NCBI GenBank assembly: GCA_027946365.1 | Contig: JAPEUQ010000019.1 | Coordinates: 620,001 to 684,000, forward strand | Direction: 5' to 3' | Length of the DNA stretch: 64,000 bases | DNA from: Kalmusia sp. IMI 367209 | Taxonomy: Eukaryota; Ascomycota; Dothideomycetes; Pleosporales; Didymosphaeriaceae | Shown: one piece after another, positions 33,156 to 45,340 of the stretch | How the letters are laid out: every line of letters begins with the position of its first letter | How positions within the stretch are numbered: the first letter of the stretch is position 1 | Translations under genes and position numbers: made by a program | The notes under the pieces: generated by a model | The model's input: only the letters and a program-made list of their open reading frames with translations | Database searches by the model: none | What the model was told of the DNA's origin: nothing

Positions 33156-34293
33156 CTACAATTTCGCCTTCACATCCTCAGGCTTCGCGACCTCGACCAG
33201 TAATTTACCTGTCTTGTTTAGTAATCTACTGTTGCATAGGCAGAAGACGGCTTACCAGTATTTACGCCATTATACAAATCCACAAGCGCTTGTTCTGCCT
33301 TGGTCAAGCCGCCTTTCACGATCGTCTCTTTACGTTTGAGTTTTCCTTCCGACAGCCACTGCGCCAACTGCTTTCTTGCTTCGGGATATTGCTTCTCATA
33401 ATCGAAGACAATGAAGCCTTGCATACGGATCCTCATCGCAATAACCATGAGATAGTTCTGCAGCAATTAGCCTCCAATTCGCAATTCAGTGACCAGATAC
33501 ACACCTTCGGCCCCTCAGGCTTACTCTTGTTATACTGGCTAATTGCTCCGCATATGACAAACCTCGCATGTGGCTTCGCCCTCGCAAGCGCCAGATCCAA
33601 AATTTCTCCGCCAACGTTATCAAAATAAACATCAATCAGGCCCTTCGTCGCAGCCCGAAACTTCTCCTTGAACTCAGGATCCTTGTAGTTCAACGCCTCA
33701 TCAAACCCCAGCTCCTCCTTCAACCACTTCACCTTATCATCCCCACCCGCAAGCCCCAAAACCTTCGCTCCCTTAATCTTAGCAATCTGCCCCACCACAC
33801 TCCCTGTCGCTCCCGCCGCCCCAGAAACAACCACAAAGTCGCCCTTCTTCACCTGACCGACATCCAGAATGCCGAAATACGCTGTCAGCCCCGTCATACC
33901 CAGCACGCTCAGCGCGTCCGTGGGAACCGCGCCCTCCGGCAGGTCCAGAGCTTGGAGATGCTTGTCTTTGACGACGGCGTACTCGGTCCACCCGGTTGTG
34001 CCGCTGGCGTACGTTCCGACGGGGAATTTGGGGGATTTTGAGGCGACCACTAGACCGACGCCGGCTCCACGCATGGTTTCACCGATCTTCACGGGAGGCA
34101 CGTAAGAGCGGGCGTCGTTGAGCCAGCCGCGCATGGCGGGGTCGAGGGCGAGGTAGATTGTTTGGAAGAGGACTTCGCCATCTTTGAGGGAGGATGCGGA
34201 GGGAATGGGGTTTTGTTTTGGAGTGAAAGTTTTGCCGGGGATGATTTGATCCTTTGGGCGCTCGGCCAGGTGGATAGAAGTATATGAGGGCAT
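33156..34293 (-). CDS. Zinc-independent MDR reductase (2-alkenal / prostaglandin-reductase type)
   Basis: Exons are complement(join(33156..33208, 33256..33457, 33505..34293)), 347 residues, with two 47-bp introns. It belongs to the medium-chain dehydrogenase superfamily, leukotriene B4 dehydrogenase/YncB-like branch: LDPAMRGWLND near the N-terminus, the NADP Rossmann motif VVSGAAGATGSVVGQIAK, YFDNVGGEILD, and ARFVICGAISQYN near the active site. No structural or catalytic zinc cysteines are present, as expected for this branch. It probably reduces alpha,beta-unsaturated aldehydes or ketones with NADPH in the cytosol. The last exon contributes only KLLVEVAKPEDVKAKL after the splice. Confidence 0.92.
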
Positions 34294-34932
34294 TATTGCG
34301 GTTGTGATGAAGAGGGGATTTAGAGGGGAGGGTGAAGTGCCTGGAGGGTCCGGTAGCGGTTGTGATTAGTTACTCTTCCTCTACCACGGTTGGTGACGTA
34401 AGGAAGCAGGAACACGCAGATCGTGAGGGAACAGTCCGGACTCGACTTCAAAGTAGCGGCGCAAGAGATTTATGTAGCCTCTAGGCCATATGCACGGATG
34501 GCATTAGATACCGTGCCATTGTTGGGGTTGGTAAGGTGTGGGGTTCGGGGAGAGCGATGAGAAAGTTGCCGAGGCACAACGTTTCAGCCCTATGGACCAA
34601 AATCGTGACCTACCTAGGTACAAAAGCGGACCGATTGGGATCTCCACGTGCCTTGTCTAAGTTCATGGTTTTAATGGTGGCCAGATGGATGCGCTGTACG
34701 ACGTTATAACTGTATTCGGAGCCACATGCAACACGTAAGCATATGTTCGCGTCACGTTGTGATGTACTAAGAAGCTCGACATGGATGCGGGAAGGCGCAG
34801 CTGCCAAACCGGTCAAGCATGCAGCCTACATAGGTAGCACAGCATGCCGTATCTGCAACGGTCTTGTCTTTGCATCTGTTTGCACTGCAAACACATACCA
34901 AATGAGATCTTTAACTTCCGCAAATCAGCACA
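34294..34932. promoter_or_regulatory. Divergent promoter region, MDR reductase / HET gene
   Basis: 639 bases between divergent starts. No defined binding site or TATA element was recognised, and the frames present are short. Confidence 0.35.
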
Positions 34933-37328
34933 ATGAGCACACAAACATATCCAGGTGCCCCGCTTCGACACGACGAGATTCGCCTCGTAAAACTCCTCCC
35001 CGGCCAATGGTCCGATCCCATACGCTGCGAATTATATCAGGCATCCATAAGCCAGCACCCCAGATACTACACACTGTCATATGTGTGGGGATTGCGCAGA
35101 GCTACGAGGCAGATCTTGTTGAATGGTCAACCTTTTGCCGCAACCGTCAATCTCGAAAGCGCTCTGCGTCATATTCGGTTACGATATGAGCAAGGGCTTC
35201 TGATTTGGGTCGATGCATTATCAATAAATCAACAAGATAACGATGAGAGGACGCATCAAGTAGAACTGATGGGCCAGATCTATCAGTCTTGCGCAAAAGT
35301 GGTGGTGTATCTGGGTGACGGTCCTGTGAACCGCACACGTGGGAAAGAGACGCCTTCAGTTGTGAGATTCTTTGGAGACGACCGCGATTTACCGCAAATC
35401 ATGGATATTCTTACGATTAAACATACTCAGCGCGAAAGAATAGATCACGACTTTGCTGCTTTAGACGTCTTTGCCCTCGTGCGCGCTTTGGGAGAAGATA
35501 CGCATCTCGATAGAATGGATTTCTTCTCTGCATGGGGATCGCCCGCGTATGAAGAGGCACAAATGGCTTTGATGGAAGCGTTGAGAAGACTAATGAACCC
35601 ACCTTGGACGCCGTGGTGGCAGAGAATATGGGTGGTTCAAGAGGTCACGATGCCGAGAAATGTATTGATGGTTTACGGAACCGTGTCTGCTCCTTGGAGC
35701 ATGTTCGCTGAGGCAGCATCCAATATCGCAAAGCATAGTAGGACTTGTTGCGCAAGAGTTGCTGATTCACTCCCGCGTGATATATGGAGAGTGGTATTGG
35801 ACTTTTGTAATCAGGTTTACGATATCCAAGGGCTCCGCATTGCTCATGCGCGAGATACAAGTGGTAGCTCGGAGACTGCGGATAATGAACGGCAAGGAAT
35901 GTCATTGCTGACATTGCTTCAAAAATTCCGCAACCGGCGAGCGTCAGACCCACGAGACAAGGTTTATGCGCTTCTGTCGCTGGCCAAACCGAACGGCAAA
36001 AAGCAAAATATCCTCCCTGATTATATCTTGAGCGAGAGAGAGGTATACATACAAGCAACACTTGAGATCATATCCGACACCAAATCTCTCGCCGTCCTGA
36101 ACACAGATACTGGTCGAAAATTCCGGCACGATCTCCCAAGTTGGGTGCCAGATTGGGATGCCCCAGGAGCTCAGACTAACGATATACGGGCCGAGGCGAT
36201 CCATCTGTATAATGTCATGGGGTTGAGAGGATTCATAGGCATGGGTATGCTCCAAGTTTTACCGGCCTCGATCCTTGAACTACAAGCCGCGCGCACAGGC
36301 GTGGTAACACAGGTTGAAGAGACGATGTGGGGGGATAGCGCTGATGCCAGCCGTTCTACTATCCGAAAGTGGTTCGAAGCGCTCGAGAGCGCGATACCTC
36401 AAAAGGCTTCAACACGGCAGCCAAGTGTAACCCATTTCTGGAAACTTATTTGTGCTGACATCTTCTGTGGGCAGGTATCCTCGAGTTCTAAAGTCGAGGT
36501 ACGACGGATCACTCCAGAGGACGAGATCACCTTCGTCTGTTGGGCAGTTCAATCTCCTAGATCACCTTTCAACCTGCGACTTTACCCCAACGACCGTGAC
36601 GATAAGGAGGATAAAGATGACTGGTCGAGGAACTCGTATTACAGCAGGATCGAGGATGCTTGGCTAGACAGGACAATATCAGTTGTCGCAAGAGTATGGA
36701 AGAACTTATTGTACCTAGAAATGAACACGCCCAGTATGGGACCATTGCTGCCCGATCTGTTATGGACGGACGTTACATCGACGCAGATGCATGAAAAATT
36801 CCAACCTCTCGAGGACGATAGAAAGGAGATTTTGAAAAGGGTGATCGAAGGGCATGGGTTCTACTGGATTGATTTAATGATAGACTCCGCGTCAGGAAGC
36901 ATCCGGTCCGACGCGCCCTGGAAGGAGTTCTTCCAGGACGTTGAGCAGAAGCTCGCTGAAAAGTTTGGGGGAAAGTTGGTAAGAAGCTAGACAAGTGCTT
37001 ATAACAATGTGCTGATCAACTTTAGCATGCCAATACCATGGGCACGACGAGGAGAGAACGCATCGCGGCCATGGACTCTTCGATCATGGCAGCCACGCTT
37101 TCACGCCGACTTTTCTTTACGCGACAGGGGGACATCGGCCTTGCTCCGGCCGATACGCGCCCTGGAGATGAAATATATTATATTGCGGGAGGGAAAGCGC
37201 CATTCATCTTGCGGCATTTGGATGACGGTCGTGTCGAGCATTATCATGTTGTGGGTGACTGCTATGTGTTGGGAATGAACGACGAGACACCGCCGGATGT
37301 TCGCTACCGAACAATAAACCTAGTGTAG
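34933..37328 (+). CDS. HET-domain (heterokaryon incompatibility) protein
   Basis: Exons 34933..36978 and 37026..37328 (47-bp intron, GTAAGA, GCTGATC, TTTAG) give 782 residues. The HET domain occupies about residues 35-230: YTLSYVWGLRRATRQI, then LIWVDALSINQQDNDERTHQ, VVYLGDG and WWQRIWVVQEVTMPRNV, all standard HET blocks. The centre has the SDPRDKVYALLSLA block found in this protein class. The second exon adds the conserved C-terminal pair FFTRQGDIGLAPADTRPGDE and YHVVGDCYVLGM, which supports the splice. HET proteins mediate allorecognition and cell death on fusion of unlike hyphae. The gene appears intact. It is not paired with a recognisable partner gene. Confidence 0.92.
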
Positions 37329-38401
37329 TCTAGACAAGAGAAATTCATGATAGATACTCCTTGACGCGTCGCGAGTCAGGACGCAAGGGTGGTGGGGTGG
37401 CGATGGCGGTTGCCTGGCGCGTGAGGTACCTACCATTGCTTTTGGTGTTTCTTCGGGCGGCCCCACATTGACCAATGAGAGCACTTTGGGCGTCCGAGCT
37501 CAGACCTCACCCCAGGTCTCAAACATTGTAACTTTTCTCGAGTCGTGTCGCTCAAACGGAGAACGCTCGTCATAGTCTTCGTAGTGTCTGTGTGAGTAGG
37601 TACGCTTCCTCCCCTTCCACTTTGTCCTGCTGTCGTGTATCGAGGCCCTGTTCACGCTGACAAATGGCATAAAAGGCCCGTTTCTGGAGCAACACCTCCA
37701 TCCTCCTCTCTGCCACTTCCTGCGAGGCAGACGCTCGTTCTCCCTCCCCCACTCGTGCAGCAACGCGAAGCCACTACCTTGCTTTCCCACGACTCCTCAA
37801 GCGGCCCATCCACGTTCGCTGTAAAACATATCGTCCCCCGCGTTGCTGTTCCATCCGACGACTTCGAGCGAGCGTGTACCAAGCAGACCTTCTCTAGGTC
37901 ATTGGTACTAGAGACGATTAGGACGACTCCTAAAGAATAGAATTTGGTGGACATAGCAGCCTTTCTAGGAGCGCGCGGCCTCGGCCCGGCAGGGAGGCAA
38001 GCGTGGATAATAGACATAGTATATTCTAAACAGGAAAGGGCGCATACGACTCCTTTGTGAAAGGCAAGCTGGTTATGTCCCATTTATTTGGTTGACATAT
38101 AAATTCGAGGATATCAGCGGTTCGAATCGAGCCTTGTTTGTATTGCATACCATTCAGATCGCCTAAGTCGCTCCTCGCCACCGGATGCGAAGGGTGTGCC
38201 TTGTTGTGCCTGGCAACATTCGCTCAACATTCACTGTCGCGTATTTATACACTAGCGTATCAGCTTCGCGATTGGTTGCCTGAATCTTTCCGCGGATCTG
38301 GTTGAACTTGTCAACAATATCTTCGAATCGGCGCCTCGCCTTGAAACAAAACAACTCTAGAGCTGTTGATCGGGACTAACACCCTTTTGACGTCTCTCGT
38401 T
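37329..38401. other. Intergenic, no confirmed gene
   Basis: About 1.07 kb between the HET gene and the kinase gene. Overlapping frames at 37635-37940 (plus, GTG start) and 37652-38083 (minus) are longer than chance but lack family features. No RNA gene was recognised. Confidence 0.4.
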
Positions 38402-41400
38402 ATGGATTCGTCACAGAATGCGACCCAACCTGTGCTTGATCCACGTCGGCTTGGCCGGGATAACTCTGGTCTCGACGACGACGAATCTACGGATATTATG
38501 GTTATACTTGTGGCAGGAAGCCCGGCCGCAACAAGGATCGTGGAGCAAACTGCGTTGACACGCGACTACCATGTGCTATTCCATGACTCTATCAGCTCCC
38601 ATGATATCGAGGAGCAGGAAACCATCATTATTGGAGAGGGTGGCACAATTCCAGATTCAACACGATCCCATGTGCAGCGGCCCGCTGACATCGCACTTCG
38701 CTTTTCAAGCATCAACCATCTGAAGCAAAAGTATTCAGGCTTTGTATTCGGCCGTAATGCTGCTATGTCGGACGTCGTCTTCGGCCAAGACACCAGCAAA
38801 CGGATCAGCAACCAGCATTTCCGCATTTACCTCAACTCCGAAGGGCTTATCATGCTTGAAGATCTGTCTACCAACGGTACTCGGGTCGATAACATAATAT
38901 TAAAGAGCAAAGACCCCAAATGTCCTAAATCACGGGTGCTGGTTACGAACACTGAAATAATCATCGCGAACGTGAATGATAACGAGATGATACGCTTCAT
39001 TGTGCGTCAACCGCCACGTGGACCCCGCGAGCAAATTGATCGCTTCGAACAAAACAGGCAAATCTTCATGAGTCAATGTCTCCGAGGCGAAGAGAGGGAG
39101 AAGGTATTACGACTACAACAACAGCCCTATAGACAGGCCATGAAATGGAACGGTGGAATTGACTATACCATAATGGGTAAATTCTTCTTGATTCATATAT
39201 AATGAAAAGTGCTGACCACCGCTAGGGGAACTTGGGAAGGGTGCATTTGCGACTGTCTATAAGATTGCCACTAAGATGAATGGAGTCGTCTTTGCGGCAA
39301 AGGAACTCGAAAAGCGAAGGTTCATGAAGGATGGCCATCTCGACAAGAAACTCGACAATGAATTAGCGATCATGAGGAATCTGCAACATCCTAATGTGAT
39401 TCAGTTCGTTGATTACCACGACGAAGGTGATCACTTATACATCATTATGGAGTATGCCCGCTATGGTGATCTACGCAAGCACCTGGAACAGTGCGGTTCC
39501 ATCAGCGAGAAAATGTGTAGGTCCTTAGCTCAGCAGGTCCTCAGCGCCCTCGCCCACCTCCATTCTCAGAAGGTTACACATCGTGACATCAAGCCGGACA
39601 ACATTCTCATCTCAGAGCTGGAGCCACTTGAAGTGAAAATCTCAGACTTTGGCCTTTCGAAGATGGTCAGGCACGAGGAGACCTTCCTAAAGACCTTTTG
39701 TGGGACCCTGTTATATTGTGCGCCCGAAGTCTTTCCCTTCCATACGCGAACTAAGAAGCGTCGACGCGGAATGAATAGTGCGTACAGTTCGGCCTGTGAC
39801 ATCTGGTCTTTAGGTGGCGTGCTATGGAATGCTCTCTGCGGTGAACCGCCGTTTGAGGGTAAGCAAGACGCCACTGGCGAAGCTATGTACAATCACATCA
39901 TGGACAAGGCCCTAAATGTGAGCCCACTCAAAGCGAAAAATATCTCAGACGAATGCATCGACTTGCTTACCCGGATGTTACGAAAAGATCCATTGAAGCG
40001 CCCGACGGAGATTGAATGCCTGCTCCACCCCTGGCTGAAAGATGGCGCGATCATACCTCAAGATCCGGCACTGCAGTCTATCGTCGAGGAGGACGAGTCC
40101 GATGCCGAGCATAAGCTTTCGCAGCTGAGTCTACAGGAGGATATGGCCGAGTCTGCGGAAGAGGATGATGTCTTGTCCGATGAAGAATTCGAGAGACTCA
40201 TTGATGCTAGGCAATCAAAGCGTATTCGTACTGATCCCTTATTTCCAAGGTATCAGTTGCGCGATCATGAGGATCAATCCAGTGCCGCCGCCTCATTTCA
40301 GTCGGAGCGGTCGATCAACCAAATGGCCAATGAAGTTGAGGAGAGCTTCCAGCCTATGCCAAAAGCAACGCATCGATTGTTCGGTGAGATTGGGCAATCA
40401 GCACTAGAGAGCTCTGGTGTACTTAATGTACACGCGAACCAAGCACTCTCTAATGCTGGATCAACCGATTCCGGTGCTCAACAAGAGCGTAATGGGACGC
40501 GTCAGGCACCAACTCGCCAAATCCCGACGCTAAACAGTCATGTCTCTTCGTCCAGTCTCTTTGGCGCAGAATCCCTTGTGCGGGAGCTAAACATGGCCTC
40601 CCCCCAGTCTCTCGGATCTGGTCAACAGAGCCCAAATGAACCAGCCACACCTAAAACGCCGGATGTGCCGCAGCACAATTCGCTCGGATACTCCCCAAAG
40701 GATCCAAGTCAGAACAGCGAGCCAACCCCGAGGGCGCGACCGCCAACCCAGAATCGACTCATCAGTCTTCCCAAGACACCCTCATTCTTCTATGATCCTG
40801 CTGATCCAACGACGCACAACATCGAATACGCGCAAAAGGTGAGCGGCTACGATTTTGGTGTATCGCGGGAACAGGACACCACTGCTGGTGCTTCGGCGCT
40901 CGAGGACACGATGCATCAGTCTGGTCCGACTAAGGATTTGGAGGCCTCTGGCGTATCGACTGAGCTTTTTCCAGATATGGCCAATCCAGAACTGCCGACT
41001 GAGCCTGACATCAAAGCTCCTCCGCGTCGAGTTGGCAAATTGACGGCCACATCCGATTCTTTTGACCCGTCACTCGTGCTGAACATTGACCAACGTAACA
41101 CATCTTGGGGTCGACTCAAGACACACACTATTGTGTATGAGGACAGCTCAGACACTCGTATACCGAAAACAGCTTTCCACATATTCTGGTGGTCCCCTAG
41201 CGGAGTAGACGTACAGGAGCTTTCCCAGAATGGCCAGGACTGGACAAGCACTCAAGATCTGCACGTGGGCATCTTCACGTCCGCGACATCCGGTCTCAGT
41301 GTGAACGGCAAGCACATCCGCCAGAGGGATGACAAAGGCCGAGCCATCTTCGGAAATCTGCACTCCGGCGACATCATCCAAGTCTATTACAACCCAAAGA

Positions 41401-41507
41401 CTAGCGAGTGCCTCAAGTTTAAGTGCGAGTTCTACGTTGGAGCGGGCAAGGAGCCTCGCCCTGCCGGAGAGAGCTTCAAGGTCTTGTACGGCGCAAAAAT
41501 CTCATAG
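38402..41507 (+). CDS. FHA-domain checkpoint kinase (Rad53/Cds1/Chk2 type)
   Basis: Exons 38402..39176 and 39226..41507 (49-bp intron) give 1018 residues. An FHA domain lies at about 114-200: FVFGRNAAMSDVVF, RISNQHFRIY and LEDLSTNGTRVDN, the phosphothreonine-binding pattern. The kinase follows at once: GELGKGAFATVYK, AAKELEK, HRDIKPDN (about 377-384), DFGLSKM, CGTLLYCAPEV and SLGGVLWNALCGEPPFEG. This order is that of Rad53/Cds1/Chk2, nuclear effector kinases activated by ATR/ATM-type kinases. The last 130 residues form another folded region (FHIFWWSPSGVD ... NLHSGDIIQVYYN) that could be a second FHA-like fold; this is unproven. The annotated stop TAG overlaps a perfect GTAAGT donor at 41507, so an alternative 3' exon is possible. 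Confidence 0.88.
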
Positions 41508-42197
41508 TAAGTTTTGCTCGAAGTTCCGCTCGAAGTTTCACGTCCCTCATAAATACATTGCGGCACTGCGTCCTGCCCTGTACCTTAATTCATTTCTACG
41601 TAACTGTTTAGCGGGCGCTGGCAGGCTTTTGGCATCTTTCTCTCAGATCAGCATGGTTCTCTTATGTTACAGCATTGCGACGGTTGATGGGCGTTCGGCA
41701 TGAGTCCGGTCTGGTCGTCTTCGAATTTGTCTTCATTTGGGACACTATGCGTTCATAGGATTGGGCGGCTAGGAGGATGAAGGAATTACTTGAGCCATAT
41801 GGCAGTGTATCTAAGAGCTGCGCAACATCGACTAGGCTCTAGCTCTGAACCAAAATAGTACAATAGAATCAGTCAAACTGATGGGCATTCCTTCTTATCT
41901 AGTAGAGTTTTTTTTGACGCGAAGAGGTATCGAGCATACATAACAAGTATAACAAACAAAAATTTAGTCCTCCTCAAAACTGCTACAAGAAATCGTACAA
42001 AAAAAATGGCATTCCTTCAGAACGTGTAGATGAATATAATGTGGCGGTTGGAGTAATGAGCCTCGGCTAGCCGTATTCGGTGCTATTGCGTGAGCTCGCG
42101 GAAGTGACATCTGGCTCTAAGCTGCCTCGATTCAGCGCGTCCATGCCGCATTGCCCACTTTCCCCTCTATTGCTTTCTACGCCTGTCTTTGCTCGCT
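41508..42197. promoter_or_regulatory. Intergenic between kinase and YOS9
   Basis: 690 bases. An alternative kinase exon is conceivable from 41611 (after GTTTAG), reading GRWQAFGIFLSDQHGS to a stop. The remainder is A/T-rich 3' flank and the YOS9 promoter. Confidence 0.35.
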
Positions 42198-43883
42198 ATG
42201 AAGAATTTTTGGGCGCTGCCAGCCTTTTTGCGCATCGCGCTCGCCAGTCCGCACTCGTTCAGCGTCTTCGAGGATCTGCTTGCCTTCCCACAGGTCGCAC
42301 TCACCCAATTCCTTGCTGGACTGGCTGCTAACCATGCATACAGTACGAAATCGTATTCCCTGATACATACGTCACCGAGAATGAAGCCACTTCGCTCTTA
42401 TCGCACTCCGCCTCCCATAGCACGAGCTCTGCGACGCCTATATCGCAAGCCACCCAAGACCTCTCCAAGCCGGGCAAGCAAGGGTCAAGCCCAATACGAA
42501 ATGACGATGAACTGGAGCTCACCTATGAGCGCGTAGTTCTAGACGGTCGACGTTATCTCTGCAGCATCCCCGTCTTCCCAGAAGATGTGCTGCAGAATAG
42601 CACCGTGTCGCCTGAGGAAGCTAAGGCGGAGGAGGAGAAAGAGCTCGTGCGCGCGTCGAGCCGCGGCGGCGAACTACTAGACGGAATGAAGGGCGACTGT
42701 ATATATTATCTGAGTGGATGGTGGAGCTATAGCTTTTGTTACAAGGACCACGTCAAGCAGTTCCATCAATTGCCGCCGGGCCGCGGTGGTTTACCGCCTT
42801 ACCCGCCCATCGAGGATCCGTCGGTGAACAGCTTTATTCTTGGGAGATTTCTAGACAAAGACAAGCAGAAGAAGACCGAGGAGAGGAAGACGCTGGGCAG
42901 CGAGCAGGAGTCGAGGGATTTAGATGACGAGGGAAACAAGAAGGAGACCAAAGCGGAGACAGGAGGAGGCAAGGAGGAGACGGGTCTCAGTCTTCCGCGC
43001 CTGGAGTCGAAAGGCTCAAGCAAATACATGGTACAGCGGCTGACAGGCGGGACTGAATGCGATCTTACGGGGAGGGAGCGTAAGATTGAGGTTCAGGTAT
43101 GGTTATCTCCCCATTTATTTTGTCCTCGAGAGCTAATGTCGGGCATAGTTTCACTGCCACCCGCAACCCATGGACAAGATCGCAATGATCAAAGAAGTCA
43201 GCACATGTTCCTACCTCATGATCATCTACACCCCCCGCCTCTGCAACGACGTAGCTTTCCAGCCCCCGCAGGAGAATCTCGCTCACGCGATCTCCTGCCA
43301 ACCCGTGCTCTCCGAGTCTGAAGTCGACGAATGGGACCTAGCCAGGCTCGAAGACAAAGTCCGTGAAACCGAGCGCCTGATAGCCGAACACGAGAGATCC
43401 AATCCTCTCCGCATCATGGACCCTGGTCTCGAAGGGTTGACCAAGCGCGGCCCCATCATTGGCGGCATTGAGGTCGGCGCTCAGGCCCTCGTCGGCGGCG
43501 AGGGTAAAGTCATTGAGAAAGGCATCATAGCCGGCGGTGGAAAAGAAATCTTCCTCGGCACCTTGGTCACGAGCGACGGCGAGATGATGTCGGCGACGGA
43601 TCTGAAAAAGATCAAAATGGATCCGAAGGATGTAGAGAAGTTAAAGAAGAGTTCGCAAAAGCTTGCATCAAAAGAGGAGTGGAGACTGGACCTATACGAG
43701 ACGCCGCAGGGGACCAGGGAATATAGGTTGATTGAATTCATTGAGCCGAACGAGGAAAAGAAGAAGGGCGATGAGAAGGGGCGGGGAATGGGGAAGGAGG
43801 GTGAGGAGGCCGAAGAGCCGGTCGGTGAGGCAGGTGGTAATAGCCAGGAGGGCAGCGAGGAGATCTATAAGGATGAGCTATAG
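42198..43883 (+). CDS. YOS9: ER lectin YOS9 (OS-9 family) with C-terminal KDEL
   Basis: YOS9 recognises trimmed N-glycans on misfolded luminal proteins and delivers them to the Hrd1 ubiquitin ligase in ERAD. Exons 42198..42293, 42344..43096 and 43149..43883 give 527 residues. The start gives a short signal peptide (MKNFWALPAFLRIALASP) followed by the family block SFSVFEDLLAFPQYEIVFPD, which forms only after the 50-bp first intron is removed. The mannose-6-phosphate-receptor-homology domain runs from about 149 (GDCIYYLSGWWSYSFCYKDH) across a charged Lys/Glu insertion to QFHCHPQPMDKI, CSYLMIIYTPRLCNDVAF. The protein ends in EEIYKDEL, a canonical ER retrieval signal. The acidic/Gly-rich C-terminal 70 residues are disordered. 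Confidence 0.93.
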
Positions 43884-44221
43884 GGCAGCTTGAAGATTGT
43901 TGTTTGCATAGTTCAGCGCCTCTGTGTTTGTATATATCATGACCAGATTCCACAGCAACGGGCCCATACCGTTGTTTTCCTATGGATAGCCGTCCGATGT
44001 CCTCCGGCGCATCCACTTCACACTTCTCTTCAATTCAGCCCAGTACACTGCTCCTCTCTTTACCTCGATTTAGTTACTTCCAAGCCACCAACTCCTAATC
44101 ACAAAGACCACGCTTCTCACAGCTGCCCATCGGAGACCGCCTAGCGCCAACTGTCAGCCTCGGCTTACCGATAGCTATCAAAGCTCCCACCGACTTGCCC
44201 CTCCTCCCTCCCTTTCCCACC
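43884..44221. promoter_or_regulatory. Intergenic between YOS9 and cytidine deaminase
   Basis: 338 bases, C/T-rich in its last 150 as in many fungal promoters. No discrete site was identified. Confidence 0.35.
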
Positions 44222-44901
44222 ATGTCAACACCGCAAATCAAACCCGTCCCCGCCGAACCGGTCTCCGAGAAAGATGGGCTGATTCACGGCGTCTCGGCTG
44301 CAGAGCTGCAGTCTATTTGCGAGACGTGTATTGAGGCGAAGAGCAAGGCTTACTGTGAGTTGCGATCCTGCCCCACCATAACACGGTTATCCTGCAGCAG
44401 ATCTGGGCTGCAACACAAGAGATGAGGAAAGACAAAGAGAGTCATTAGGAGACAAGGATGCCATATTGAGGAGGACAAGAAGCTAACGCGCAAACAATAG
44501 GTCCTTATTCGTTATTCCGCGTCGGCGCATCACTCCTCCTACACTCGGATTCCTCCATCATAACAGGCGCCAACGTCGAAAATGCATCCTATCCGGTCGG
44601 TACGTGCGCCGAGCGCGTCGCTATGGGTACCGCCATCCACGCAGGGCACAAACTAGGCTCGTTCAAAGCTATTGGCGTGTCCACGGATATGGACGAGTTC
44701 TGCAGCCCTTGCGGCATGTGCAGGCAATTTCTGAGGGAGTTCCTGGAGTTGGATACACCGATCTTCATGTTTAACAAGGGGGGGAAGTTTATCGTGAGGA
44801 CGATGGGCGAGCTGTTGCCGTTGAGCTTTGGGCCGGATGTATTGCCGCCGAGAGAGGAGCTGAAGAAGGGATTGGAGAGTCAGGACGTCCAGAAAGCGTA
44901 G
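44222..44901 (+). CDS. CDD1: Cytidine deaminase (pyrimidine salvage)
   Basis: Exons 44222..44354 and 44501..44901 with a 146-bp intron (GTGAGT, AGCTAACG, AATAG) give 177 residues. The splice restores AYCPYSLFRVGASLL, the conserved N-terminal block. Zinc and catalytic residues are present: NVENASYPVGTCAERVA (C-A-E with the proton-shuttling Glu) and SPCGMCRQFL (P-C-x2-C), i.e. three cysteine zinc ligands as in tetrameric cytidine deaminases. It converts cytidine and deoxycytidine to uridine and deoxyuridine. The length is slightly more than the usual 130-150 because of a 40-residue N-terminal extension and a charged tail. Confidence 0.94.
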
Positions 44902-45340
44902 CGTGAATAGGCAATTGCATAGCGGACTAGAGACTAGAGTACTTGAGTGGATAGGTTGTGTTATAGAGTAGAGAGAATCGCTGGCCTCACGGCTAATTTG
45001 AAATGCCTAACCAACCATGGTCGCTCTTGCGAGCTTTTAACTTGACTGACTATTGAACACTGCGCTTGCATTGAAGATATTGCTTGATGCGATTCCTCTT
45101 CACGTGTACGAATTCCTTGAGCTATTGCTAGCTCCGTGGTACTGCGCTGTAAAGTATTCCCGATAAGCTCCAGATAAGCTTTGCTTCTCCACCAGCTATC
45201 TCCGCGCCCCGTGGATATAGTGACCTCATTGCATAGTCATGTAAACAAGCAAAAACGATGGGTTTCCTTGACCAGGAGGCGACTATGTTTTCGCTTTGAC
45301 GATAATTGACCTTTCAATCAAAGATATCGTCGGCCTCAAG
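44902..45340. other. Intergenic
   Basis: 439 bases of A/T-rich flank before the SDR gene. Nothing was recognised. Confidence 0.4.

Noticed and set aside
38085..38135. tRNA-like T-arm (GGTTCGAATC)
   Set aside because: The flanking bases do not form a T-stem, and no acceptor, D or anticodon arms fit upstream.
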